Below are positions 44,691 to 56,089 of a stretch of 64,000 bases of DNA, piece by piece (the stretch's first letter is position 1; the number at the start of each line of letters is the position of its first letter). This DNA comes from Tamarix chinensis. Lineage: Eukaryota > Streptophyta > Magnoliopsida > Caryophyllales > Tamaricaceae. Position numbers and translations under genes: made by a program. The DNA is taken from positions 28,625,762 to 28,689,761 of the forward strand of contig CM060175.1 of the NCBI GenBank assembly GCA_030549775.1. Reading direction: 5' to 3'. The notes beneath the pieces are model-generated. The model was not told the DNA's origin and did not search any database. It was given only the letters and a program-made list of their open reading frames with translations.

Positions 44691-46761
44691 GGTTTTTTTG
44701 TGAGACTAATGAATAGAGTTATTTAAACTTTTATTGGAAAACTCATTGTGGTATATTTAGATTCTACAGAATCAATAAAGTTTTTTTTACTTATGTATAG
44801 TGAAAACAAACATGAACATCTTAGTCATTTGAGGAGATTATCTGATTTTATGCTTTCGAGTATTATTTTCCTTGGTTATATTGTAAGTAGTGATAGCATA
44901 AAAGTGGATCTCACAAAGATTCAAGTTATTCAAGACTAACCTAAGGATATTCATGAGGTAAAGAAATCTCATGGATTAGTGAGATTTTATAGATTATTCA
45001 TTAATGACTTGTTGACTATTGCCTCGACGATTACACATCTTATGAAGAAAGGTGAATTCAAGTGTGGAGAAAATGCCACTAAAGCTTTCCAGACTTTAAA
45101 GGACAAGCTATAATGTAGTGGTATTATCCTTACCTCAATTTGATAAATTGTTTGATATTACAAGTGATGATAGTGGGGTAGGGATAGGAGGTGTACTCTC
45201 ACAAGAAAAAAAGAGTCATTGTATTTTATTTTTTTTAAATGAATGGTTCTAAAATGAATTATTTATCATATGAAAAGTAATGAAATGCCATCATAAGAAC
45301 ATAGAGCCATTATTTGAAACCATAGCCATTTTTTTTACATTTGGATTATGAGAGTCTAAAATATTTTCATGGACAAAAGAAGGTTAGTCCTCAACACTTG
45401 TTTCTTACAATTCTTTGTGTCTTCTATAAAAATTTTGATGGTAGAGAAAATGATGCATCATATATATTATCTAGAAGATTTATAATACTTGTTATATTGG
45501 ATGCTAATTATTATTAAGCAATGAAATGTTGACAGAAGTATATGCGAAAGATGAAGATTTCTTTTAATTTTATAATGAATGTAAAAAAAATCATAATTAT
45601 GGTAATTATGTGTTTTAAGATTAATTTCTTTTCAAACTTAATAATTTGTGTATACATTGTTCTAGTGTACATGATTTAATTGTTAAGAAAGTGCATGAGG
45701 TAGTTATAACTGGTCATTTTAGTGTTCATAAAACTATGGAAATATTATAAGAAAATTTCTACTAGCAACAAATGATAAAATTAGTACAAGCTATTATTAG
45801 AAGACGTGTGACTTGTCAAAAGATTAAGAGTTTATTCTATAAAGGTTTGTATACTCCTTTATCAATTCCTAGTCAAACTATGGGAGAGTGTTATTATGGA
45901 CTTTATCTTAAGTTTACCAAGGATGCAAATGGGGAATGATTTTATTATGGTCGTGGTAGATGGGTTTTCTAAAATGGCATATTTTATACCTTGTAATAAA
46001 ATAGATGATATAACCCATGTGGCGGATTTATATTTTAAGGAAAGAGTAAGGTTACATGATACTCCCAAAATTATAGTATCAGATAGAACTATAAAATATT
46101 TAGGTTACTTTTGGAAGACACTTTAGCATATGTTTGGTACTAAATTGTTGTTTAGTACATCTCATCATCTACAAACGTATGGTCAAGCCAAAGTGGCTAA
46201 AAGAACCTTGAGAACTTTACTATGAGGGTCACTTAATAAAAATACAAAATATTGGGATATTAAACTCTCACATGTTGAATTTGTATGCAAGAGAAGCCCT
46301 ACTACGATTCACTTGATTCCATTTGTGGTTGTCTATGGAGTTAATCCTTATTTACCTATTGATATGTTGTCATTATAAAAGGTGATATGAAAAATAATAA
46401 TGTTAAATAAATATTTTAATTCTTTATAAAACTTTATGAGAAAATACATAATAATATTGAGAAATCTAATGCTAAATACCAAAACTAAGCTAACAAAAAT
46501 AGAACTATACAAATATTTTTACTAGGAGACTTGGTATGGTTACATTTAACTAAAGAAATATTTCCAAAATTATGAATGAATAAGAAAATGCTAATAGCAG
46601 ATGGACCTTTTGAAATCTTAAGAAAAATTGAAAATTATACGTATAAATTAGAATAATCAGAATCCTATGGCAGATTTTCTGGGACTTTCAACATTGGTGA
46701 TTTATCTTTTTATTATAGTGATGCTAATTTAAGGGGGGAAATATTATTTATAAAGGGAGAA
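44691..46761 (+). pseudogene. Gypsy element 2 pol remnant (RT to integrase)
   Basis: It starts inside RT, just before the catalytic box (RLMNRVI, then IVVYLDSTE, the second Asp gone). RT thumb follows with VFLGYIV-like IIFLGYIVSSDSIKVD and GLVRFYRLFINDLLTIAS. RNase H is decayed (45120-45480, ending near LSRRFIILVILDAN). The integrase zinc domain (GHFSVHKTMEIL) lies near 45700, and its core is open for 76 codons at 45896-46126: [35 protein letters not shown] and [14 protein letters not shown], with two core Asp residues. The pol tail (GTFNIGDLSFYYSD) ends near 46730, followed by a purine tract AAGGGGGGAA. Gag and protease are absent. Confidence 0.9.
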
Positions 46762-47431
46762 TGACACAGAAGCATCTCCATCTCATTCTTCTCATATTGA
46801 AGGGAAATAGTTAGCGTATTGGGAGGTAGTACCAATTATTTTTGAACAACTTCATAATAACCCTAATAATATTTCATTAAGCGATTTTTGTAGGTATTAC
46901 ATATGTTTGCAAGAAGATGACTTCACAAATGATATATAATGTGTAGGGAAAAGAAAATGAAAGGATTACAAAGTTACATGAAAGACAAAGCTACAAGACA
47001 TGAAGCTTGATTATTGATCATTTCATGTACTAGCATGATTAGATGTTATGTAGCTTTGATATTTTATGTAAATTGTGCAATAACTTTTCATTGTAATTAT
47101 AAATCATTATATATACTATATGGACACGTGCTAAACATCTCTTAAATAATTAGGCCAGTTGATTTGGGCTTAATTAAGGAGATTTAGGCTCACCTCATTA
47201 TCATATGTTTACTATATATATATATTTAGTAGTGAAGAACCATGATATAGACCCGGGCACTTAATGAATAAGAGAGAACAAGAGCCGAAACTATTAATCC
47301 ATCTTTCTTTATATTTTTCTCTTCAAGTGAGGAGTGAACTTTAGGATTCATTCTCTAGATAAATTAGGTGTTTCTCTTTTGAAATTATTTTGATCTTGGA
47401 GTAGATCAAAAATTTCCCATTGAAGACAACA
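46762..47431 (+). repeat. 3' LTR of gypsy element 2 (LTR 2 family)
   Basis: About 670 bases, starting TGACACAGAAGCATC after a purine-rich AAAGGGAGAA and ending near GAAGACAACA. It matches the inverted solo LTR at 56090-56739 over most of its length, including TAATATTTCATTAAG-like and TGTAATTATA segments. A TATA-like stretch lies near 47111-47120. Confidence 0.75.
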
Positions 47432-48660
47432 TTTGAATAATCCAACTTCAAGTTTTTTTCTACTTCTTTAATCAACTTTGTTGTTTATCAAACCAAACTC
47501 AAAGGTCTTGCATTTGTAAAAGATATTCATCTCTTATCTTAAACATGCTATTTACTATTTACAAAGGTAAAGTGGTCAAACATCAATGGCTAAGGTCACC
47601 ATTTGACTCTAAAAGTCCAGTAAAAACATTTTAGGGATATTTAAATCATTTTTTGGTTAGTTTATCCAAAAATAAATTTATTAAAAGATTAAATTCTGTT
47701 TAAGATAATGAAGGCATCATTAGTTTTAATGTTGCAAAGAATGCGTGAAGAGTGTGAAGAGCAAGAAAGATAATATGCACTAATTTTGTTATAAATATTA
47801 TAAGGTTGCTTATGGTATGACTAGATCTTAGATCCAACCTCAAAATCATTAAAACACCCAAATCATTCCTAAAGCCCCTAAACCTCACTTTTGCAAATGA
47901 ACTTCGATTTTGATAAGATAAACATTTATCTATAGCGATATAGTTACCTTGAAAAAAACACATGAAATCAAGAAAATCCTATATCAACCTCGTATTTTTC
48001 TAAAATTAAATCATACTTTGAATCATCAAACAATAACATGTTATATATCAATTACACTCTACAATTTAAAAGTCATTCAAAACTTGATTATTACTAAACA
48101 TAATATGCAACAAATTTGTTCCAAAAATTATAAGAATAATTATGGTATGATTAGATCTTAGATCCAAAGCAACATGATATCATAAATTTAAAAAAAAAAG
48201 AGATAAAAAAAACTCAAATCTACATATCTACCACAAGACACATCAAGCAACCAAAACTTCTAATTTATGCTTATATAGAGTAAAACCATAGTTCTTATCT
48301 TCAATCTAGCTTCAAAGAGCAAGAAAGATGAAGATTCAAGTCCAACATAATTATTCCAAAAACCTACAAAATATCCATAAAATTTTAGAAAGATACTTAT
48401 AGAAAAAGGTTAGAAATGAAGGAGAACTAAACGAAAAGAAGAAAGAACCAAAAGGGAAAAATTATGGAAGTTTGAAAGTTAACAATGGGGGACAATGAAG
48501 ATGGTGATAGATCGAAAAATTTTGGGGAAGAAGAATAGGGTCTTTCAGTGGAGAGATGAGGGAAAAGAAGGGAGGGTAAAAATGAAAAATTTTGAGGTCA
48601 TGGGGGTAAAATGGTAGGTTTGGTTAAAACTTAATTATTATGTTATAAATGATTATTATC
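47432..48660. other. AT-rich stretch with LTR-like right part; no gene
   Basis: No coding sequence is recognised. A segment of about 70 bases is repeated at 47775-47845 and 48095-48165, both ending in TAGATCTTAGATCCAA. From about 48240 the minus strand has the character of a gypsy LTR leader (pyrimidine-rich, CCATTTTACCCCCATGACC near 48595), but no ends are defined. Confidence 0.4.
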
Positions 48661-50755
48661 AGTAGTTTTCAGGCACCGACACTTCTTCTATTGATTAATG
48701 CTTCTATTGTGGATTGTTCTTTGTTAAGAGACCAACAAGTTTTGCTTAATTTTCCTGTTACCAAATAAGAAGTTAAGGTTGTTGTCTTCACTATAGGAGA
48801 CACTAAGGATCTTAGTGTGGATGGATTTACTATAGGTTTCTTTAAAGTAAGTTGGGATATCATGAGTTGCTTTTAACAGTAAAGGAATTTTGTTCAACTA
48901 GCTTTATGCCCTGTAAAGTGAAAGTTACTGCTTTATCTTTGATTCCTAAGAAACCAAACGACCAACAAGTTTCTGAGTTTAGGGCTATTGCATGTAGTAT
49001 TGTTCTTTATAAGGTCATCTCAATGGTTCTTACACATAAATTGCAAAACATCATGTCCTCTAGTATTGATCCAGCTCAAAATACCTTTATCAAAGTAGGA
49101 ATATTGGTGAGAATGTTCTTCTTGCTAATGAGTTAGTAAGGAAGTATAAGCTCAGAGGTAGTCCCCCTTACTGTATGCTGAGACTTGATCTCCATAAGGC
49201 TTATGACATGGTCAACCAATCTTTTCTTCAAAAGTTGCTTTTTCTTTATAGTTTTCCATTCCCATTTGTAAGGTTGTTAATGCCCTATCTATCTTTTGAT
49301 TCCTTCTCTCTTATTTGTAATGGTTTGTTGACAAGACCTTTCAAAGCCAATAGAGGGTTGAGACAAGGCAATCCCCTCTCACCCTCTCTATTTGTGTTGG
49401 TTATGGACTATCTTAGTAGGTGTCTCAAGATATCGTGGGCTAACCCTACTTTTAGGGCTCATCTTAGGTGTAAAGCTTTGAAGATTATTAATTTATGCTT
49501 TATAGATGATAATCTATTGTTCATCCATGGAAATGTTGCTAGTGTGAGATGCATGATGGACGTGTGTACTTCTTTCTTAGGGCTTTTATTGCTGGGGTTG
49601 AGTCTAAAAAATGTACCATTTATTTTGGTAGTGTTGATATTATCAATTTTTTGGGTTTCTAGAATGACATTTTTCCAGTTACTTATTGCCTCTTACTTCC
49701 TTCAGAACCTATGCTAGAGAAACTTACTGGCAGACTAAGGCATTAGAGCATCATCTACCTCTCCTATGCTAGTCGATTGTAGCTCATTAGGTTTTCATTT
49801 TTTAACATCCAACTTTACTTCAGCCAAGTCATCTTTCTCTCTAAGAATCAATTTGTAAACCTTTGTAGGAACTTCTTGTGGACAGGTGAAATGACAACTA
49901 GGAGGAGAGCTTTGTTTTCCCAAGGATGAGGGTGGCCTTAGGTTGCTGAGTCTTGGAGTGTGGAATGTTTGTGCTTTAGGCAAGCTTCTATGGAATATTA
50001 CCATTAAAAAGGGCTCATTGTGATTTATTATGGGAGTATACTCCTACTACATATACATCATGGTTGTTTCAAAAGATTCTTGATATCATACTTGTGTTAG
50101 ATGGTGTTTTTTCAACATTGCATGGCAAATGGGATTACTGATTATAGTATTCAAGCTGCATATATGGCTCTGAGACAGAAGCAAAACAAGTAGAGATGGG
50201 CAAGGTTGGTCTGACATTCACTTAATATTCCAAGGCACAGTGTTACCATGAGGCTAGCCATATAGGATAGATTACTTACCAAGGCCTAGTTGCTAGATAA
50301 TGGCTTTCGTGTTAATAATCCTTATGTTTTTTTTTTTCAGCACCAACTTGAGGATAGATACCATTTATTTACACAATGTCCTTTTACTAGTACCATTTGG
50401 AGGAAGATTAGAGTTGTTGTAGGAAGAAGAGATACTTTAGTTGATTTGCAGCAAGAGGTTCGCTCACTAGTTTTCTGGTCAAGGCAAGAGAGTTCCAAGA
50501 GGCATGTTTTGGGTGCTCTCTTTGTGATGTTGTGAGTGTGTGGAATAAGATAAACTTGATAATTTTATATAATTGTTCTAGAGACGCTTCCACTCTATTC
50601 AAGGTAATTATCATTTCCGTTACTAAGAGATTATCCCACCCTCTTTGTAAAGCTCGAGTTTCTATGTGGGATCATTTGCTTGATAGCATAGTGTGTTGAT
50701 CTTATTAGGTTGTACTTGCACTTTCATTTAAGTAATATAATTCTACTTATCAAGA
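48661..50755 (+). mobile_element. LINE (L1-like) remnant, reverse transcriptase and zinc-binding tail
   Basis: A non-LTR retrotransposon fragment, 5'-truncated with no endonuclease. RT pieces: VKVTALSLIPKKPNDQQVSE and FRAIACSIVLYKVIS (48900-49030), then a 180-codon frame (49175-49717) with LRLDLHKAYDMVNQSFLQ, ANRGLRQGNPLSPSLFVLVM and the catalytic box LCFIDDNLLF. These follow the order of plant L1 RT (FADD-type box, here FIDD). The reverse-transcriptase zinc-binding domain near 50290-50535 has HQLEDRYHLFTQCPFTSTIW. Several stops and frame changes interrupt it. It ends at a short A-rich tail (AAGAAAAAA, 50747-50755). The target-site duplication is not evident. Confidence 0.85.
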
Positions 50756-51670
50756 AAAAAGTTATATAAGATATTATGGTGTAAAATATCAAGAAAATGG
50801 AAGGGGGGTCATCAAAAGGGGGAGAGGATGAGTGATCCAAAGTCAAACTTGGCCCATGAACTCGTGGCACTTGTTTTGGAAGCCCTTGGTTTTTCCCCAT
50901 TTGCTCACAAGTCAGAATATGTTACATGCCTTACTTTGGCATGTGATTAAAGCCTTATTTAAGAAAGACCAAGCAAGTAGAAGCCCGAGGAGAGTCGTGG
51001 TTATTTTGGTCTTGTTTAGTTTTATTTTTGTATTTTTTTATTATAATAAATAATGTAGCAGCTAGTGTGTATGTGGGCTGCTTAAAACTGTTGAAAGGAG
51101 TAGATTAAGGGGAGTGTTGTTAGCTCTTTCAAATGGGTATTTAATCCCATTAAGAAGGGAGGCAAAAGGGGCACCAAATTAGGGAATTGTTGTTGTTTCA
51201 TTTCTATTCATTAAGGACCATTTATTGCCTTAATGATGGGAGGTAAAATGGGGGCATCTATTTGATTCTTAGTTGTTATAGCTGAACAGTTTTGGGCTAT
51301 TATTCAACCAACCGTTAGCTTTCTTTTGCAGTATGATATTGCCTATAAATACAAGTTTGAAGAGAGAAATAATGATTCCTGATTATTTACAATATACCTT
51401 ATGGTTTTCTCTTTGCTTTGAGTTTGTCTCAAGTTAAAGATTATTTCCTTATAGCTTTGAGTTTGTCTGGAGTTATAAGATTAGGGTGAGCTTTGAGTTT
51501 GTCTTGAGTTCTTACCTAAGATCCCAGAACTTTGTTTGTATTCTTGAGTTTTGGTTCACTTTCGATATTTCATTGCTAATTACATTTCTATCTAAATTTG
51601 AGTATTCGTTCTTGAGACTAAAATTAAATTCGTGATCTAAGAGGGTATTTTGAGAATTACATCAATGAGT
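50756..51670 (+). repeat. Probable LTR fragment (plus strand)
   Basis: A purine tract (AAAAGGGGGAGAGGA, about 50814-50828) precedes TGAGTGATCC, as at a 3' LTR start. A TATA box (CTATAAATAC, 51343) and a leader with three copies of CTTTGAGTTTGTCT (51416, 51460, 51496) follow. The likely end is ATTACATCA near 51665. No coding part of its parent element is adjacent. Confidence 0.5.
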
Positions 51671-52440
51671 GACTGATATTCATTCCAATATCAAATCAGG
51701 GTGGAGATTAAATGGATAAATAATAGGATACAATATAAGAAGAAAAAAAATGATGATGTGTACGCATCCAAAAATTGTAAAACCTATTGTACATGACTTT
51801 TTGAAGTTATGAAAAGGTCAAAACACTAAAATATACTAATATTCAAAGTTTCATAAAATTTAGATATCTAAAAGGGTCATTTTGGGACTTAAAATATGCT
51901 TAAAATACATCGATACGATGAATAATATCTTTTTATCAGTGAATCAATTTAGTATTTTGAAAGATTTTAGGAGACTTTGAAAGTCATGAGAAATCAAAAA
52001 ATCCACATTAAATAAGAGTTTTGAAAAATCCACATTATAGAGTTGTAGAACGTGGGGCATTACATATGTGTCATATAACTACAAGATATATATTTATATT
52101 ATAAATTATATGTATTATATTATGACACTAAAGTGAAGGTGTATTCAAGTGCATATTATATATATCCACACTATATAATATGCATATTGTATTATTACAA
52201 AACAATTTCTCCTCGCCTATATCAATCAAATTTCCAAAATCATTCAAAGAGAGCAATTGAAATTAGAAATAATTTAAAATCCAATGGCCAAAATCAACTG
52301 AAATAATCCTAAAGAAGGCATTCAATAAAAATGAAATTTGAAAATCAATAATACATATCATTCAAATGTTTTCTCAACTACATTATAGATTTCTCTACAT
52401 CTTTATCACAAATTGGATTAGCAAACAATTCCATTCAGAA
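51671..52440. other. AT-rich intergenic stretch
   Basis: No coding sequence is recognised. GTGGGGCATTACA at 52052-52064 resembles an LTR end on the plus strand. A short inverted repeat (GTGTCATA at 52068, TATGACAC at 52121) encloses a TA-rich loop. Confidence 0.4.
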
Positions 52441-52853
52441 GATTAATCCTTTCTCTGTGCCTATAATTGACAAAAGCAAGGAGCCAGTTTTAGTCAAGAT
52501 TAATTTAAGTTTTAGTTGGCCAGAAAGTACCATCATTTTGTTTCACTCTCCTGCCCAACAGCTTACATCTGTTATTTTTTTGTCTTTAATTGATCTTATG
52601 GGGGAATGTAGTAAGGTCCCGTGGAAATACTTCCAATTTTTTTTATTATTCGGTACTTCTTTACCAAATTATATAAGGAATTTTTACCAAACAGGACAAA
52701 CGCAGCAGCTACATACTATAATACTATCATTAGCCTCAAAGGAAGGACAATCCATCTCCTTCAAATTATTCACTATTCTCATAAGTTAGAAATTAAATGC
52801 TCCTCCAATACAATGAAGCATCTCTCTTCCTGCAAATCCTTTGGTCTAAGAGC
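52441..52853 (-). other. Downstream flank of the isocitrate dehydrogenase pseudogene
   Basis: This lies just past the pseudogene stop codon on the minus strand, so it may be its former 3' untranslated region. I see no conserved motif and no clear polyadenylation signal. The plus-strand frame at 52457-52789 has no recognisable domain. Confidence 0.3.
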
Positions 52854-54985
52854 TTAAGGTTTTGATTTCAAAGTATGGCATACGGCATCAATGAATTCCT
52901 CGGTTTTCAAGTACATTTCCCTTGATAGCCTACCATACATCATGCAACAAACAAGTGAGATGAGTTGAGACTAATGATATTTAGGATACGGAGACTGAAC
53001 ACAGAACTAAAAGAAGAGTTTTTTCCCACTTTGGTCCATGAACAAGAATTGCAAGATCCTTGGTCATTTTCCCACATTCAATAGTCTCAATGGAAGCGCC
53101 TTCCAACTTCTGAACAAAGTATAGCTCTACAGAGAGTACAGAAAGATACCAGGTTTAAATGGTGTTTATACTGGACTCCTAACAAAGTGCAAATGTTACA
53201 ATAAAATAACACAAACCGAGGAATTGCAAACGTAGCCATTGAGTAAAGGACTCCAACCAGATCCCATGAAAGTTTCAACCTACCTGTGTTCTAGTCCTTT
53301 ATCCATGCAAATATGGATGCTATACTACCCTTTCTAGTGCAAATGAAAATGTCGAGTTACAGTTCCATAAAATGCCTTAGCCTCTAGCATCTTCCCATCA
53401 GAGGAAATATGTGATATATTAAGACAATTAGTTTCCTTCTTGCGTAGGGTACTATTTTAGCGATCAAAATATCTATGCAAGGTACAGAGTCAACAATAGT
53501 AGTACAGATGTCATGAGCCCCAAAGATCCAAACCCTGTGTGCAATAAAAGTTGTTAAAAAATTGGAAACAGGGATGTATGTACCTTAAGCAAGTAAATCA
53601 CTCTGGACATCCCCATCATAGTTCTTGCAAGCCTAAACATATCCACCATCGCTTTTCAAAGCATAGGCAACCATATCATCTATCAATCGATGCTCGTACC
53701 TGAAAATGGAAGATAACATTAGTTTACCAATCTAAAAGACACCTAAAAAGAATAGAGATCCCAAGCTATACTAACCAAATAGAATTTTCTTCAAATTTCT
53801 TCATCCATTTTTGTTGATATACCTCTTGAAATATGTCTTTGAACCTGGGATAATTACAAAGAAAAAATGAGTTAAATTCTCAACTTTGGGTGACAAAGAT
53901 TTTCTTGCTTGTACTGCAAAGTAACACATCAACTCCGTATACAATTACTAAATTTTTACAAGAGAATAGCAGGCTATGGGAGCAATAAAAGAACTCTCAA
54001 GTATCCAAAACTAGGGAAATAGACAGTAAGACTGATAGTTTTGAAACATATACGAATGCATACATCAAAGACATCTGTAACCAAAAAAGGATGGGAAGGG
54101 ACCATCCCTTTAACATGTGCAGCAAAGCTATATCTCCACTGTTTATATATAACTTTATTAAATTATATGTCAAAGCTAGTAAGTTTACATTATTAAGGAG
54201 GCATCCAATCCATTTGAATCATATTGCAAGTATTTAGAACCAAATGAACACCAATAAACAAATGAGTTACCTGCCATGATACTTCTTTACAATTGTGTTA
54301 TTGGTACTCAAGTAAAGAGGCAACTTCGTAGAAAGTGCCATTAACCTAGATGAATTGGCAAAAGCTCTAATGGACTGAAAAATTATAGCCAATTAAATAT
54401 AGAGATCAGCAATAAATAAATAAAGGGAGAAGGGGGGAATAATAAATAAACCACACAATAGGGCAAAGTAATTACCTCTTTTGCATTATACATAACCAAC
54501 GCAACTCCCGGCCCTTTAAAGTCATAGACATCAAGGTCCATAGGCCTCGAGCGATTTTCTAGGACTATATGAAGCAAATTATCACTCAAGTAATGCAAAA
54601 AATCTTTTACTCACCACTACCCAACATTATGAACTCACAATCAACATAAAAAGAAAGAATCAACTAACCAAATACCATCTTAAGCTTTCCAGGCCCATCT
54701 ATCACTATGTCAATGGCTAGATATTGATCACCAAATGCATGTTTGCCAACGCAAATGGGTTGTTTTCAACCTATGAATGGGGAAATAATGTTAAATACAA
54801 GGCAAGGAATGAAATCAGGAAACATCAATACTATTTTTCAGCAACTTGATCAATAAAAGGAGGAAAAATGATAGCTAAATTAGAAGAAAGGATAATGAGC
54901 ATACCAAGAACAATTCATGAAATGTTCTTACATAGAATAGGTTCACGAAAAACAATACCTATGGAGCCCAATACATTGGATTTAT
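52854..54985 (-). pseudogene. NADP-dependent isocitrate dehydrogenase, 3' half, multi-exon pseudogene
   Basis: The parent enzyme decarboxylates isocitrate to 2-oxoglutarate with NADP+. Minus-strand exons: 54985-54905 (VFREPILCKNI), 54770-54669 ([16 protein letters not shown]), 54564-54476 (LDVYDFKGPGVALVMYN), 54374-54271 ([19 protein letters not shown]), 53844-53776 (FKDIFQEVYQQKW), 53699-53584 (YEHRLIDDMVAYALKS, NYDGDVQSD), 53534-about 53505 (FGSLGLMTSVL), about 53410-53284 (GTVTRHFHLH), 53126-53030 (GKMTKDLAILVHGP), 52929-52854 (KTEEFIDAV, stop). Most introns keep GT...AG. Four stops replace conserved Trp, Trp, Gln and Gln. A one-base loss ends the first exon, and exon 8 lacks about 14 bases and has frame shifts. 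The gene is truncated near 54985 by LTR DNA. Subcellular form is undetermined. Confidence 0.93.
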
Positions 54986-54986
54986 A

Positions 54987-55680
54987 TGAAATCTTGGGTT
55001 AAAACAGCTTAATTGGCCTAAATAAGTGGTTACATATTTATGCATGGATTAAACCCAAATTAAGAAAAGACAAGGAGGTCATTAATTGAAGTTTAATGAT
55101 GCACATGAGTATCACATGAATAACATGATTAAGGCTAAAATATCTCTTGTCTTTTATTAGCTTAGTTTGTTAAGATTTTATGCTAGTTTGTTATTTTCAT
55201 TAGGTATAGGTGTGGGTATGGGGCTAAAACATATATTACATTTTATACTTAATTATTTTATATTATCTTTGTATGAGGATATTAATTAAGGAGGTGCTAA
55301 TCAGCTATACATTACCCTAACTCACCACGTTAGCCTAATGCAGAACTTTGAGTTATTGAATAAAAATGTTAGTTTTAAGCTAATTTCCCTATGAATTCAT
55401 TTTCCCCTCAATTATATGGAGTAATAATTAGAAATCGTCTTCATTAATATCTGCATCTTAATCAAGAGCAGTTTGTGAGTGTTCTATAACTCTCAAATAC
55501 ATAAAATAACACACCAACATCCACACCCTATCAATATACATGACATCTACACCCTTAATTATCATCATCATCCTTAACCATTCCATTAATTACACCTGGC
55601 CACACTAAGCAATGAATTTAGCCAATTAATCAAACGAAGCATAAATCTTGCAATTTAACACAAATGCTTCTAGCCACACA
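54987..55680 (+). repeat. Probable 5' LTR of an unplaced LTR element
   Basis: It ends CCACACA at 55680, seven bases before a perfect tRNA-iMet primer site. It probably begins TGAAATCTTGGG right where isocitrate dehydrogenase similarity stops, giving about 694 bases. No second copy is in the window, so the left end is inferred. Confidence 0.55.
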
Positions 55681-55687
55681 TTAATTT

Positions 55688-55699
55688 TGGTATCAGAGC
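55688..55699 (+). other. Primer binding site, tRNA-iMet type
   Basis: TGGTATCAGAGC, an exact match, just downstream of the LTR at 54987-55680. Confidence 0.85.
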
Positions 55700-56089
55700 A
55701 AGGTTATTCATTGAAGCATCAACCTTGAGAAATTTTCTTTCGTTGAAGGCTTTCAACATTCAAACCAACATGTTTAAGGTCTTGATGGATGAAATCAAAC
55801 AAATTAGAGTTAAGCAACAAGCAACAAGCAACAAAAATGCAAGTGGAACAAATATTCAAGGCACAGGAACAGCTTGAGTAATCCCAAGAATACAACATTT
55901 CTGGTTACAATTTTTAGTACTTTAAACCCTAATAATTATATTAAGTCATTTAATTCCATCAAAATAGATAATAATTCACTTTTTAAAAAAATGTGGAAGA
56001 TAATAGATGAATTATTCTTTAAGAATGTAAGATCTTTTGTCTTGTTTCTTAGAGTAGAAATGATGTTAGAAGATAATATAGTGCTTGGT
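55700..56089 (+). pseudogene. Start of the internal region of an LTR element
   Basis: A short Gln/Lys-rich frame begins MFKVLMDEIKQIRVKQQ near 55770, with a triplet repeat of CAACAAG. A 72-codon frame (55874-56092) begins MSNPKNTTFLVTIFS. I do not recognise a gag domain, so copia or gypsy membership is open. The region is cut at 56090 by a solo LTR of another family. Confidence 0.4.

Noticed and set aside
52457..52857. Two overlapping plus-strand frames of 110 and 78 codons downstream of the dehydrogenase pseudogene
   Set aside because: They lie antisense to the pseudogene's likely 3' flank, with no recognisable domain or conserved motif.
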